In this document: positions 1-8,215 of the stretch, piece after piece
Layout: every line of letters begins with the position of its first letter
How positions within the stretch are numbered: the first letter of the stretch is position 1
Source of the DNA: an uncultured Lactobacillus sp.
GTDB lineage: Bacteria; Bacillota; Bacilli; Lactobacillales; Lactobacillaceae
Direction: 5' to 3'
DNA length: 64,000 nt
Assembly (NCBI GenBank): GCA_947565635.1
Contig: CANOGU010000001.1
Span: forward strand, 62,001 to 126,000
Made by a program: the position numbers and the translations under genes
Notes under the pieces: model-generated
Told to the model about the DNA's origin: nothing
Seen by the model: only the letters and a program-made list of their open reading frames with translations
The model's database searches: none

Positions 1-1
1 G

Positions 2-226
2 CCTCATCGAATTATGGCAATCAGTAGTTATGGTGAAAATCATATTCTCCATCTGAATACTTCTAGTGATCGTCATATTGAACTTAACACTTCTGAATTC
101 CCATTGGGCGACCGCTATTCAAATGGATCTTTTGTACTAGACCCAATGACAGATGGGACTCCTGTCTCGTTAACGCTTGGCCGACCAATTGCAGATGGAA
201 GAGATAAAACTGAAAATTTATTTTAA
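2..226 (+). CDS. parC: DNA topoisomerase IV subunit A, C-terminal end (partial)
   Basis: The reading frame is open from the window edge, so this is the 3' end of a longer gene; about 74 codons are visible. The sequence contains a beta-propeller-blade-like stretch (SEFPLGDRYSNGSFVLDP) of the kind that repeats in GyrA/ParC C-terminal domains, which wrap DNA. I assign ParC rather than GyrA from the blade style and the short charged tail (DGRDKTENLF). ParC with ParE decatenates daughter chromosomes, which fits the terminus-like surroundings only loosely. A strong terminator follows the stop directly. The catalytic part is outside the window, so the assignment is moderate. Confidence 0.6.
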   Translation, partial: PHRIMAISSYGENHILHLNTSSDRHIELNTSEFPLGDRYSNGSFVLDPMTDGTPVSLTLGRPIADGRDKTENLF

Positions 227-232
227 TTAGTT

Positions 233-275
233 AAAAACTAAGGATAATGATTGAACTGTTATCCTTAGTTTTTTT
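233..275 (+). terminator. Rho-independent terminator after parC
   Basis: A perfect stem of about 12 bp (ACTAAGGATAA with TTATCCTTAGT) is followed by a run of T. It lies 7 bases after the parC stop. Confidence 0.85.
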
Positions 276-468
276 ATTAAAATAAGAATTATAGGAAAAT
301 AGTATGCATTTTATGCAAAATTTTTTATTATTATTGGCACAGGTGTTATTATAAAAAGTGTGAGATGAATATTAAGCTTTAATAAAGGACTATCAGAAAA
401 TAATTAGTTGTATTTAAAAATCTTATTCATTAGCTATTATTCCAGATTTATATAAGAGGTATTCAATT

Positions 469-1422
469 ATGAAAACAAATACTGATGCGGTTTTATCCGC
501 GAAATCGTTACGTTACTTTCTTCAATTAATTGATAATATGAGTTATACGCAAGCAGCTCAAATTTTAGGTATTACTCAGCCGGCCTTAACGCAACAAATT
601 AAAAAACTTGAACGAGCAGTTGGGTCACCATTATTTGGCCAAATGGGCAAAAAATTATATTTAACTGATGCTGGCCTAAAGATGGAAGAGACAGCAAAAG
701 CACTATTTTCAACAGTTAATAATGCTGTAGACAGTATTCAGCAATACACTAAATCAGATACCGGAACTATTTCTTTAGGAATATTATCTACTATTGAAGC
801 AAGAGTAATTGATCAATTCTTAGTTAAATTCAACCATAAATATCCTGATATAACATTACATGTGGGTTTCTATAATAGGACAGAACTTTGGGATAGACTA
901 GATAATAATCAATTAGATTTAGCAGTTCTTTACATGCCAGATCATAATTCAACTGTGAAGAACATGAAACAGTATATGGCAAAACAAATTTATCCTGAAG
1001 AAGTTATTTTCTTAACTCACGATCCAGAAGATGAGTTTAATAAAACAACTCAGCATAAATGGGTTGCTTATCCTAAGGACTACTACTTACCACAAATTGT
1101 TCGTCGCTTTTATGCTAGTGAGTTTCCAAACAATGAATTAAATACTACGGTAACATTTACTGCTCCATATCAATTAATCAAATTTGCTGAGCAAACCGAC
1201 TATAACACTTATGTCTCCAAGAGTTTTTATAAGGCACACAAAGCTGAAATTACATTATCTCCAGTAAAGACAAAAAGTGAGACAAACTTTGAGAGTTGTT
1301 TTATTTATCGTAAAAATAAGAGTGAAATACCTCGACTAGTCAACTTCTTAAAAGAGTGGGATAAGTTTATTGAAGAAAAAGATTATGATAGTAGACTAGA
1401 GGATATTAAAGTTAATATTTAG
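469..1422 (+). CDS. LysR-family transcriptional regulator
   Basis: A 317-residue protein with an N-terminal winged helix-turn-helix (about residues 12-72; motif YTQAAQILGITQPALTQQIKKL) and a periplasmic-binding-protein-like effector domain (about residues 98-305), which is the LysR layout. The ligand and targets are not evident. It is monocistronic, with terminators on both sides, and no divergent target gene lies next to it, which is unusual for LysR regulators. A GAGG-like ribosome site (AGAGGT) sits about 8 bases before the ATG. It is distinct from the second LysR gene at 8216. Confidence 0.85.
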   Translation: MKTNTDAVLSAKSLRYFLQLIDNMSYTQAAQILGITQPALTQQIKKLERAVGSPLFGQMGKKLYLTDAGLKMEETAKALFSTVNNAVDSIQQYTKSDTGTISLGILSTIEARVIDQFLVKFNHKYPDITLHVGFYNRTELWDRLDNNQLDLAVLYMPDHNSTVKNMKQYMAKQIYPEEVIFLTHDPEDEFNKTTQHKWVAYPKDYYLPQIVRRFYASEFPNNELNTTVTFTAPYQLIKFAEQTDYNTYVSKSFYKAHKAEITLSPVKTKSETNFESCFIYRKNKSEIPRLVNFLKEWDKFIEEKDYDSRLEDIKVNI

Positions 1423-1425
1423 TTT

Positions 1426-1462
1426 TAAGGCATTCTTTTTATAGCAAAAGGATGCCTTTTTA
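1426..1462 (+). terminator. Terminator after the LysR gene
   Basis: Stem AAGGCAT-CTTTTT / AAAAGGATGCCTT with a short ATAGC loop, followed by T residues, directly after the stop codon. Confidence 0.75.
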
Positions 1463-1540
1463 ATGCGTGATAGATTTGCTTAAGTTTAACTTTTAATCTA
1501 AAATAATTAGGTAGATATAATTTTAAAGGAGCTCTATATA

Positions 1541-2476
1541 ATGGCAAAAGAATTGATTTTTGGTCACCAAAATCCTGATACAGATGCAATCGGAACAGCA
1601 ATTGCATACTCATACTTACAAAATAAGTTAGGTTACGATACCGAAGCTGTTGCTTTAGGTGAAGCTAATGATGAAACTAAGTATGCTTTAAATAAGTTTG
1701 GTTTTACTGCACCTCGTGTTATTAAAACTGCTTCAAATGAAGTTGATGCAGTAATGCTTGTTGACCATAACGAACCTCAACAGAGTGTTTCTGACATTGA
1801 TAAGGTTAAAGTAACTCATGTAGTTGATCACCACCGTATTATGAACTTCAATACTGCTGATCCTTTATACTACCGTGCAGCTCCAGTTGGTTGTACCAGT
1901 ACCATTATGTGGCAAATGTACAACGAAAAAGAAATTGAAATTCCACAAGATATTGCAGGAATTATGCTTTCAGCTATTATCTCAGATACTTTACTCTTAA
2001 AGTCACCAACAACTACTGACCAAGATAAAGAAGCTGTAGTATCTTTAGCAAACATTGCTGGTGTTGACTACAAAGAATACGGTCTTAAGATGCTTAAAGC
2101 TGGTACTAATATTGCTGACAAGTCAGAAGAAGACCTAATTGATTTAGATGCTAAGAGTTTTGAATTAAACGGTAGCAACGTTCGTGTAGCACAAATTAAC
2201 GTTGTTGATTTACCAGAAGCCTTAGAACGTAAAGACGCTTTCTTAAAGGCTATGGATGAAGCTTCTAAGCGTGAAGGCTACGATATGTTTATGCTTTTAA
2301 TTACCAACATTCTTGATTCAGATTCAGAAGCTTTAGTAGTAGGTAGTGATGAATCAAAGGCTAAATTTGAAAAAGCATTTAACGCTAAATTATCAGATTC
2401 AGAAGTTAAGTTACCAGGCGTTGTTTCAAGAAAGAAGCAAGTTGTTCCTCCTTTAACTAATGCTTTTGAAGCTTAA
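1541..2476 (+). CDS. ppaC: Manganese-dependent inorganic pyrophosphatase (DHH family)
   Basis: Family II pyrophosphatase, 311 residues, which hydrolyses PPi to two phosphates in the cytoplasm and so pulls biosynthetic reactions forward. The metal ligands sit exactly where the Bacillus subtilis enzyme has them: His9, Asp13 and Asp15 (GHQNPDTD), Asp75 (VDHNE), His97 (VDHH) and Asp149 (ISDT). The C-terminal DHHA2 domain ends with the substrate-binding SRKKQ motif near residue 295. A good ribosome site (AAAGGAG) precedes the ATG. It is a single-gene unit with its own terminator. The cluster of acidic, highly translated codons suggests strong expression. Length and motifs are standard. Confidence 0.97.
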   Translation: MAKELIFGHQNPDTDAIGTAIAYSYLQNKLGYDTEAVALGEANDETKYALNKFGFTAPRVIKTASNEVDAVMLVDHNEPQQSVSDIDKVKVTHVVDHHRIMNFNTADPLYYRAAPVGCTSTIMWQMYNEKEIEIPQDIAGIMLSAIISDTLLLKSPTTTDQDKEAVVSLANIAGVDYKEYGLKMLKAGTNIADKSEEDLIDLDAKSFELNGSNVRVAQINVVDLPEALERKDAFLKAMDEASKREGYDMFMLLITNILDSDSEALVVGSDESKAKFEKAFNAKLSDSEVKLPGVVSRKKQVVPPLTNAFEA

Positions 2477-2497
2477 TTATTTGGTTTAATTTAGAAA

Positions 2498-2532
2498 AAG
2501 ACAGGTATGATCCTTTCATACTTGTTTTTTTA
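2498..2532 (+). terminator. Terminator after ppaC
   Basis: Stem ACAGGTATGA / TCATACTTGT (one G-T pair) followed by seven T residues. Confidence 0.85.
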
Positions 2533-2546
2533 TTTAGTAGAGGAAA

Positions 2547-4343
2547 ATGAAATCATCAATAGAAGTACTAAAGAATGTTTTTGGTTATACAACTTTTCGT
2601 CCTGGACAAGAACGAGTTATTGAGCAAGTTCTTAAAGGAAGAAATGTTTTAGCTGTAATGCCAACTGGAGCAGGAAAGTCAATGTGTTATCAGATACCAG
2701 CATTGGTTAACCCTGGTGTAACGTTGGTAATATCTCCTTTAATTTCCTTAATGAAGGATCAGATAGACTCTCTAAAACAAAATGGCATTAATGCTGCTGC
2801 TTTAAATTCAGCAACTCCTCAAGAAGAAGTAAATCCAATCTTGAGACAAGCCTATGAAGGAAAAATAAAACTTTTATACATAACTCCTGAGCGGCTAGCA
2901 ATGGATTATTTTCGCTATCAATTAAACTTTTTGGATATTTCTTTAGTTGCAGTCGATGAAGCCCACTGTATTTCTCAATGGGGCCATGACTTTAGACCTG
3001 CGTACCGCCAAATTATGGAGGGAGTAAAGTCAATTAAAAGCCAGCCTAATATTTTAGCTTTAACAGCAACTGCAACACCTTCAGTTCAGAAAGATATTGC
3101 AGATCAATTAAATATTCCGGCTGAAAATTATGTTATTACTTCATTTGCAAGACCAAATTTGAGCTTCAAGGTAGTAGATAATCCTAAAAATACTAACTTA
3201 TATCTTTTAGATTATATTAAAAAGCATCCCAATCAATCAGGGATTGTGTATGCGAGTACAAGAAAAAATGTTGAAGAGTTGACTGACTATTTAGCTCAAA
3301 ATGGAATTTTAACAGCGAGTTATCATGCTGGGCTATCTAATAAAGAAAGAGCCGATGTACAAGATGCCTTTCAATTTGATAAGGTCCAGGTGATTGTTGC
3401 AACAAATGCTTTTGGTATGGGAATTGATAAAAGAAATGTTCGATTTGTAATTCACGCTAATAGTACTCCAAACTTAGAATCATATTATCAAGAAGCCGGG
3501 AGAGCAGGCAGAGACGGAGAGCCATGTGAAGGAATATTAATTTATCACCCGAAAGATATTAGACTATATCGTTGGTTTATTGAACAATCTGATTTAGATG
3601 ATGAATACCAAAAAATTCAATATCAGAAATTAGCTGCAATTACTAAATACGTCAATACAACGGAATGTTTACAACAATTTATCGTCAGATATTTTGGTCA
3701 GACTTGCTCTCCATGTGGCAAATGTTCTAATTGCTTGGGAACATTTATTGAAAAAGATATTACTGCAGAAAGCAAAAAAATCATTTCAACAATTTATGAA
3801 CTTGATGGACGTTTTGGCAAAAATGTAGTTGCCGATGTAGTTACAGGTGCCAATAATCAGCGCATGCGAGAACTTCGGGCATCTAATTTTAAAAATTATG
3901 GTAGTTTGAAGTTAGGAAAGAGAGCTGCTTTAGATTTAATTAATTATCTAATCAGCCATAACTACTTGGAGTTAACAGATACTCAATATCCTGTAGTTCA
4001 TGTAACTAATTTAGGATGGGACGTTTTAGATGATAAAAAGCAAGTAAGTCAAAAGATTTCAAAAAATATCAGGAAATCAATACAACTTACTAATCAAATT
4101 TCAGAAAAGGAAAATAACCTATTCTTGCGTTTAAAGGAAACACGCTTAGAATTAGCTAAAGAGCAGGGGATACCGGCATTTTATATTTTTTCAGATAAAT
4201 CATTAAGAGATATGGCACTTCAAAAACCTAAAACAAAAACAGACTTTTTGAATATTTCAGGTGTTGGTCAAGCAAAACTAAAAGCATATGGGCAAATTAT
4301 GCTTGATACCATTAGAAAATATTTGAAAGAAGAAATAGATTAA
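2547..4343 (+). CDS. recQ: ATP-dependent DNA helicase RecQ
   Basis: A 598-residue superfamily 2 DNA helicase, 3'-5', of the RecF-pathway and replication-fork repair type. Walker A is at residues 40-45 (TGAGKS) and the DEAH box at 137-140, followed by the RecQ-specific aromatic loop (SQWGHDFRPAYR). Motif VI lies in QEAGRAGRDG. The zinc-binding cysteine cluster (C-x-P-C-G-K-C-x-x-C) falls about residue 390 and is complete. A winged helix and a C-terminal HRDC domain (about residues 525-595) follow. The start is 15 bases after the ppaC terminator, with an AGAGGA ribosome site. Many lactobacilli carry a second RecQ-like helicase, so the exact orthologue is uncertain. Confidence 0.93.
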   Translation: MKSSIEVLKNVFGYTTFRPGQERVIEQVLKGRNVLAVMPTGAGKSMCYQIPALVNPGVTLVISPLISLMKDQIDSLKQNGINAAALNSATPQEEVNPILRQAYEGKIKLLYITPERLAMDYFRYQLNFLDISLVAVDEAHCISQWGHDFRPAYRQIMEGVKSIKSQPNILALTATATPSVQKDIADQLNIPAENYVITSFARPNLSFKVVDNPKNTNLYLLDYIKKHPNQSGIVYASTRKNVEELTDYLAQNGILTASYHAGLSNKERADVQDAFQFDKVQVIVATNAFGMGIDKRNVRFVIHANSTPNLESYYQEAGRAGRDGEPCEGILIYHPKDIRLYRWFIEQSDLDDEYQKIQYQKLAAITKYVNTTECLQQFIVRYFGQTCSPCGKCSNCLGTFIEKDITAESKKIISTIYELDGRFGKNVVADVVTGANNQRMRELRASNFKNYGSLKLGKRAALDLINYLISHNYLELTDTQYPVVHVTNLGWDVLDDKKQVSQKISKNIRKSIQLTNQISEKENNLFLRLKETRLELAKEQGIPAFYIFSDKSLRDMALQKPKTKTDFLNISGVGQAKLKAYGQIMLDTIRKYLKEEID

Positions 4344-4404
4344 TGAAGTGTCTAGTAATAAATAGTAGAATAGACTAGAACAGATTAAAAATAGGAGGAT
4401 TAAG

Positions 4405-4992
4405 ATGGAATATCCACAATTAGACCTTGAAAATGTAAAAGGTCCAAAAGCAGTAATTAAAACTAATCATGGAGATATTAAAGTTCAATTATTTGAAAAA
4501 GATGCTCCAATGACTGTAGAAAATTTCGTTCGTTTAGCTAAAAAAGGTTACTATGATAATACTACTTTTCATCGTGTAATTAGTGACTTTATGATCCAAG
4601 GCGGTGATCCAAAGGGTGACGGTACTGGCGGTGAAAGTATCTGGGGACATCCTTTTGAAGATGAGTTTTCAAATAAACTCTTTAACTTACGTGGCGCACT
4701 TTCTATGGCTAATTCTGGTCCTAATACTAATGGGAGCCAATTCTTTATTGTTCAAAACAAGAATGTGCCTAAACGAATGATTAAGGAAATGGATGCAGCT
4801 GGCTATCCAAAAGAAATTGTAAAAGCATATAAACAGGGTGGAACTCCATGGTTAGATGGTCGTCATACAGTTTTTGGTCAAGTAATTGATGGTATGGATG
4901 TCGTTGATGAAATTGCAAAAGTTCCACGTGATAAGGCAAATGATAAGCCTAAAGAAGATGTAATTATTAAGAACATTCAGATTGAAGATTAA
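4405..4992 (+). CDS. Cyclophilin-type peptidyl-prolyl cis-trans isomerase
   Basis: A 195-residue cytoplasmic cyclophilin with no signal peptide. It catalyses cis-trans isomerisation of X-Pro bonds. The catalytic arginine is in FHRV (residues 55-58), followed by [15 protein letters not shown] and the GSQFFI and [12 protein letters not shown] segments that form the substrate pocket. A strong AGGAGGA ribosome site precedes the ATG. It forms a single-gene unit between recQ and a terminator. It is slightly longer than the minimal bacterial cyclophilin because of an insertion near residue 130 ([14 protein letters not shown]), which is common in lactobacilli. Confidence 0.93.
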   Translation: MEYPQLDLENVKGPKAVIKTNHGDIKVQLFEKDAPMTVENFVRLAKKGYYDNTTFHRVISDFMIQGGDPKGDGTGGESIWGHPFEDEFSNKLFNLRGALSMANSGPNTNGSQFFIVQNKNVPKRMIKEMDAAGYPKEIVKAYKQGGTPWLDGRHTVFGQVIDGMDVVDEIAKVPRDKANDKPKEDVIIKNIQIED

Positions 4993-4998
4993 TTCAGT

Positions 4999-5029
4999 TA
5001 AAACATGGTCTACCTTGATCATGTTTTTA
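4999..5029 (+). terminator. Terminator after the cyclophilin gene
   Basis: Stem AAAACATG-GTC / GAT-CATGTTTT with a loop of about six bases, then T residues. Confidence 0.7.
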
Positions 5030-5057
5030 ATTTGGGCTTATAACACGGGGGTTAAAT

Positions 5058-5753
5058 ATGAATATATTTACTAATGATAAGTATCGGCCATCAGAATCAC
5101 GTATTTTAGCCACATCCTTAACTTTTTCAGCTGGTTTTATTGATGCTTATACTTATATTCAACGAGGACATACTTTGTCTGCAGGTCAAACAGGAAATGT
5201 TATCTTCTTTGCTTCAGCATTTGCGGATCACAATATAGCAGGTATGTTAAATAGAGCAACTACATTTATTGCATTTACTTTAGGGTTATTACTGGTGGGT
5301 CTTTTTCATAAATACGTTAAAAGTAATTATTGGCGGGTATTTTGTCTATTTCCAATTTTACTTATTTGCTTAGGAGTAGGCTTTGTTCCTAAAACTGTTC
5401 CGAATTATTATGTCGTGCCTGTAATTGCCTTTGGATTGGCTGTTCAAAATGCTTCCTTTAGTAAGATCGAAGGTATGGGGTATAACAATGCATTTACAAC
5501 GGGTAATTTAAAAAAATCTGTCGTTGCCTGGAGTGCATATTTCTTTGGTGAAGATAAATCTCAGCATAATGCAGCTGTTAACTATATGTTCTTAGTTATT
5601 GCTTTTGCACTTGGAGCCATTGTGTCAGCATTACTTCAAAAAGTATTTTTCTTAAAAACTATATGGTTTGCCGTATTACTTCTAGGTACTATTAATGTTG
5701 TTTATACAATTTCATTGAGTAAACGGAAAAAATTAAATTTCAAAAATGACTAG
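5058..5753 (+). CDS. DUF1275 (YoaK-like) integral membrane protein
   Basis: A 231-residue protein with about six predicted membrane segments. The N-terminal part carries the family signature around residues 22-52 (SAGFIDAYTYIQRGHTLSAGQTGNVIFFA). Members of this family are of unknown molecular function; transport has been suggested only by topology. The ribosome site is GGGGG at 5047-5051, six bases before the ATG. The stop codon lies inside the first of two tandem terminators. It is the last gene before the gene-free terminus-like stretch. Confidence 0.85.
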   Translation: MNIFTNDKYRPSESRILATSLTFSAGFIDAYTYIQRGHTLSAGQTGNVIFFASAFADHNIAGMLNRATTFIAFTLGLLLVGLFHKYVKSNYWRVFCLFPILLICLGVGFVPKTVPNYYVVPVIAFGLAVQNASFSKIEGMGYNNAFTTGNLKKSVVAWSAYFFGEDKSQHNAAVNYMFLVIAFALGAIVSALLQKVFFLKTIWFAVLLLGTINVVYTISLSKRKKLNFKND

Positions 5754-5771
5754 TCGTTTTTGAAATTTTTA
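5735..5771 (+). terminator. Terminator overlapping the DUF1275 stop codon
   Basis: Stem AAATTTCAAAAA / TTTTTGAAATTT around the TAG codon, with a T tract after it. The stem is AT-only and so is weaker than the next hairpin. Confidence 0.65.
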
Positions 5772-5782
5772 GTACATGTTTT

Positions 5783-5838
5783 AAAATCTCACTAAATGAA
5801 CTGTGTATTCAGTGGTTCAATTTGGTGAGATTTTTATT
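5783..5838 (+). terminator. Second, longer terminator in tandem
   Basis: Stem AAAATCTCAC with GTGAGATTTT, extended by an imperfect AAATGAAC / GTTCAATTT inner stem, followed by T residues. It probably stops rightward transcription before the dif site. Confidence 0.75.
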
Positions 5839-5890
5839 TAGAAAAAATAAGTGGTAAAGAGAAAAGGAGCTAATAAATCATAAAAGCATA

Positions 5891-5918
5891 AATTCGTATA
5901 ATATATATTATGTAAAGT
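5891..5918 (+). other. dif: dif chromosome-dimer resolution site
   Basis: A 28-base site laid out as 11-6-11. It matches my recollection of the B. subtilis dif site at 24 of 28 positions. The XerD-side arm TTATGTAAAGT differs by one base, the central TATATA is identical, and the XerC-side arm AATTCGTATAA differs at three of eleven positions. It lies in the gene-free stretch 1.2 kb upstream of xerS. It would be the crossover point for resolving chromosome dimers at division. Confidence 0.8.
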
Positions 5919-6481
5919 AGTATATAAAAATTATAGAATATATCAAAAGTACCTTGTTTATATGTATTATGTTTTAGGCAGTTAAATCTTTATCAACATA
6001 TCTAAAATAATTTTTCTGAGTTAATTAGATTCTTACTAACTAAAAAATATAAGTTAAGGATTTTTATTTTGAATCTTCACTGTAAGCTTAAGTAAAAATT
6101 TTTATAGCTATGTCTATCTCTTATCTATAACTTTGTGATGCTGTGGCGGCCATTCTATGGCTTTTAAAATAATTATTGGTTAGCAGTTAATCGATTTGAT
6201 TTAAATTTTCTGTTATATGTCCTATGCAAAATGTTTGCTATTGCCAGAGCTTATTTGTGGATTTAAGCTAGTTGTACAAGTAACAAGTATTCTCAGATAA
6301 AAGCTTAGATAGGATAAGTATATTTTATCTTGAACTTATGATATTTTGAAAATAATTGAAATATAAGGGATTGCTAGATTTTATAGTTCTTACTGAATAT
6401 GATTATGGTAATACATAGAGTAATAAATTAGGACAATATTACTCCTGGCTGGGGCAATAATACATGATTTTTCATTAAAAT

Positions 6482-6517
6482 TACCTTTCATTAAAACAAT
6501 AATTTTAATGAAAGGTA
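6482..6517. repeat. Perfect 15-bp inverted repeat at the GC-skew switch
   Basis: Arms 6482-6496 (TACCTTTCATTAAAA) and 6503-6517 are exact reverse complements around a six-base loop (CAATAA). Another copy of TTCATTAAAA lies just upstream (6470s). There is no T tract on the + strand, so it is not a typical terminator in that direction. It sits where the strand composition changes from G-rich to C-rich. Function unknown. Confidence 0.7.
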
Positions 6518-7074
6518 TAGATGTATATCCTATAAAATATGGATTTTTAATTCATTCAAATCGATCTGTTTTTTCTTTTAAAGTTAACTTTTAAAATTTT
6601 GTTTTGATCCCAACAGCTACAAATTTATTTTAACCATATGTAATTCAGTCCGATATTTAAATATTTTACTATATCATTTTTGAACTAATACTTTTTATTC
6701 TCCTTTAATACCCTTATTCAGCTTATGTTTATCTCCTATTTTAACCTTAACTTCTCATACATTATAGTTAATTTTATTATTCATGCTTTGAAACTACGCT
6801 TATTTACAGCAATAATTGCTTTTTACTTAATGATTTTTCTTAAATACCCTTTATTTATACTAAAAATCCGTTCTTTTTAGATTAATTTATTGTTCTGATC
6901 CTGTTAGTTGTAAATTGATCTAAATTCCATACGCGTTATAACTAATTACCAGCCTTTTCCATAGTATACTAGCTTGTCTCCCCTCTCTCCTGCTAGGGGA
7001 CAGTAACAAAACTTTTTTTAGGTCAATAAATAAGATATAATATTATACAAACCTACGTTCGAGGAGACTATAAT

Positions 7075-8145
7075 TTGGAAACTAATAAATACTTAGAACT
7101 TATTAAGCAAGAATTGGCTAATATGCCAGATTTTGTAAAGGAATACAATCTAGGAACTTCTCATTCATTAACTACAACCTATCAATATTTAACTGAAATT
7201 CGACGTTTTTTCGACTGGCTAAGACAAAATAATATTGCTTCGGTTTCTTCTAATAAAGAGATTGAAGTAACGACGTTAGAAAATCTACAAAGAAATGATG
7301 TTATGCTGTACATTCATCATCTTAAACATACTAAAAATCAACAAGGTCGCTTAAATTCGCCAACTACCATTAATCGTTCTATTAATGCTCTACGCTCCCT
7401 CTATAAGTTCTTAACGATTACTTCTGACAATAATCATGGTGAACCATATTTTGACCGTAATGTCATGCTAAAGATTAACTCATTAAATGATACTAAGACA
7501 CTAAATTATAGAGCTCATGTTTTAGAGTCACATATGTATATGGGAGATTTAAAATACCAATTTTTAGATTTTATTGAAAATGAATATGTACATAAATGTA
7601 ATAAGCAGTCCCTACCTGCCTTTAAAAAGAATCACGAGCGAGATATGGCTATTATTGCATTGATTTTAGGAACTGGAATTAGAGTTTCTGAATGTGTTGG
7701 CGTAAATATGCGTAATATTAATTTAAAAGATGCTATGCTGGATGTTACACGCAAAGGTGGTCAAAAAGATAGTGTTCCCATTGCTGAATGGACGATTCCT
7801 TATTTAAAGAAATATAGGGAAATACGTGCCGATCGTTATCATGCTGAAAAAGAAGATATTGCTTTCTTTTTAACTAGATGGCATGGAAAGACTAAAAGGA
7901 TAACCACTAATGCAGTTGAGAAAATGGTTAACAAGTATTCTGCAGCTTTTGGGAAACCTCTTACTCCCCATAAGTTACGCCATACGCTAGCTAGTGAACT
8001 TTATGAAGTAACTAAGGATCAATTGTTAGTAGCACAGCAATTGGGTCAGAAAGGAACAACAGCTACTGATTTATATACTCATGTAGATCAAAAAAAACAA
8101 AAAGCGGCACTAAATAAAATAAATAGATATAAATCTTCTGATTAA
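7075..8145 (+). CDS. xerS: XerS-type tyrosine recombinase
   Basis: A 356-residue tyrosine recombinase, the same length as streptococcal XerS and matching it strongly (for example PYFDRNVM, KNHERDMAIIAL, DVTRKGGQKDSV). In streptococci XerS alone resolves chromosome dimers. Catalytic residues visible are Arg203, Lys227, His299, Arg302 and Tyr334. The usual His of the LGH motif is Gln325 (LGQKG). The SAM-like DNA-binding domain occupies about residues 1-150. The start is TTG with a GAGGAG ribosome site eight bases upstream; no in-frame ATG is better placed. It lies at the terminus, 1.2 kb from a XerCD-type dif site rather than a known XerS site. Confidence 0.88.
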   Translation: METNKYLELIKQELANMPDFVKEYNLGTSHSLTTTYQYLTEIRRFFDWLRQNNIASVSSNKEIEVTTLENLQRNDVMLYIHHLKHTKNQQGRLNSPTTINRSINALRSLYKFLTITSDNNHGEPYFDRNVMLKINSLNDTKTLNYRAHVLESHMYMGDLKYQFLDFIENEYVHKCNKQSLPAFKKNHERDMAIIALILGTGIRVSECVGVNMRNINLKDAMLDVTRKGGQKDSVPIAEWTIPYLKKYREIRADRYHAEKEDIAFFLTRWHGKTKRITTNAVEKMVNKYSAAFGKPLTPHKLRHTLASELYEVTKDQLLVAQQLGQKGTTATDLYTHVDQKKQKAALNKINRYKSSD

Positions 8146-8215
8146 TTCAACTCTAATCTCATTATTTAGCCTATAATAAAAGTGTATACTTTATGTAAAA
8201 AGGAAGGAACACTTC

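Larger units (their letters stand above)
5772..7074. other. Gene-free, AT-rich replication terminus-like stretch
   Basis: About 1.3 kb contains no ORF above 60 codons on either strand. It carries the second terminator, the dif-like site (5891-5918), a perfect hairpin (6482-6517) and the xerS leader. By hand count, 5881-6480 has about 88 G and 60 C, whereas 6541-7020 has about 41 G and 85 C, so the GC skew reverses within the stretch. Genes to the left run right and most genes to the right run left. Together these are what is expected where the two replication forks meet. Confidence 0.75.

Noticed and set aside
1870-2055. Small - strand frame inside ppaC
   Set aside because: Antisense shadow of a well-supported gene with typical codon use.
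5840-7074. CRISPR array or origin of replication in the gene-free stretch
   Set aside because: No regular repeat-spacer pattern and no DnaA-box cluster seen; dif and the skew switch support a terminus instead.
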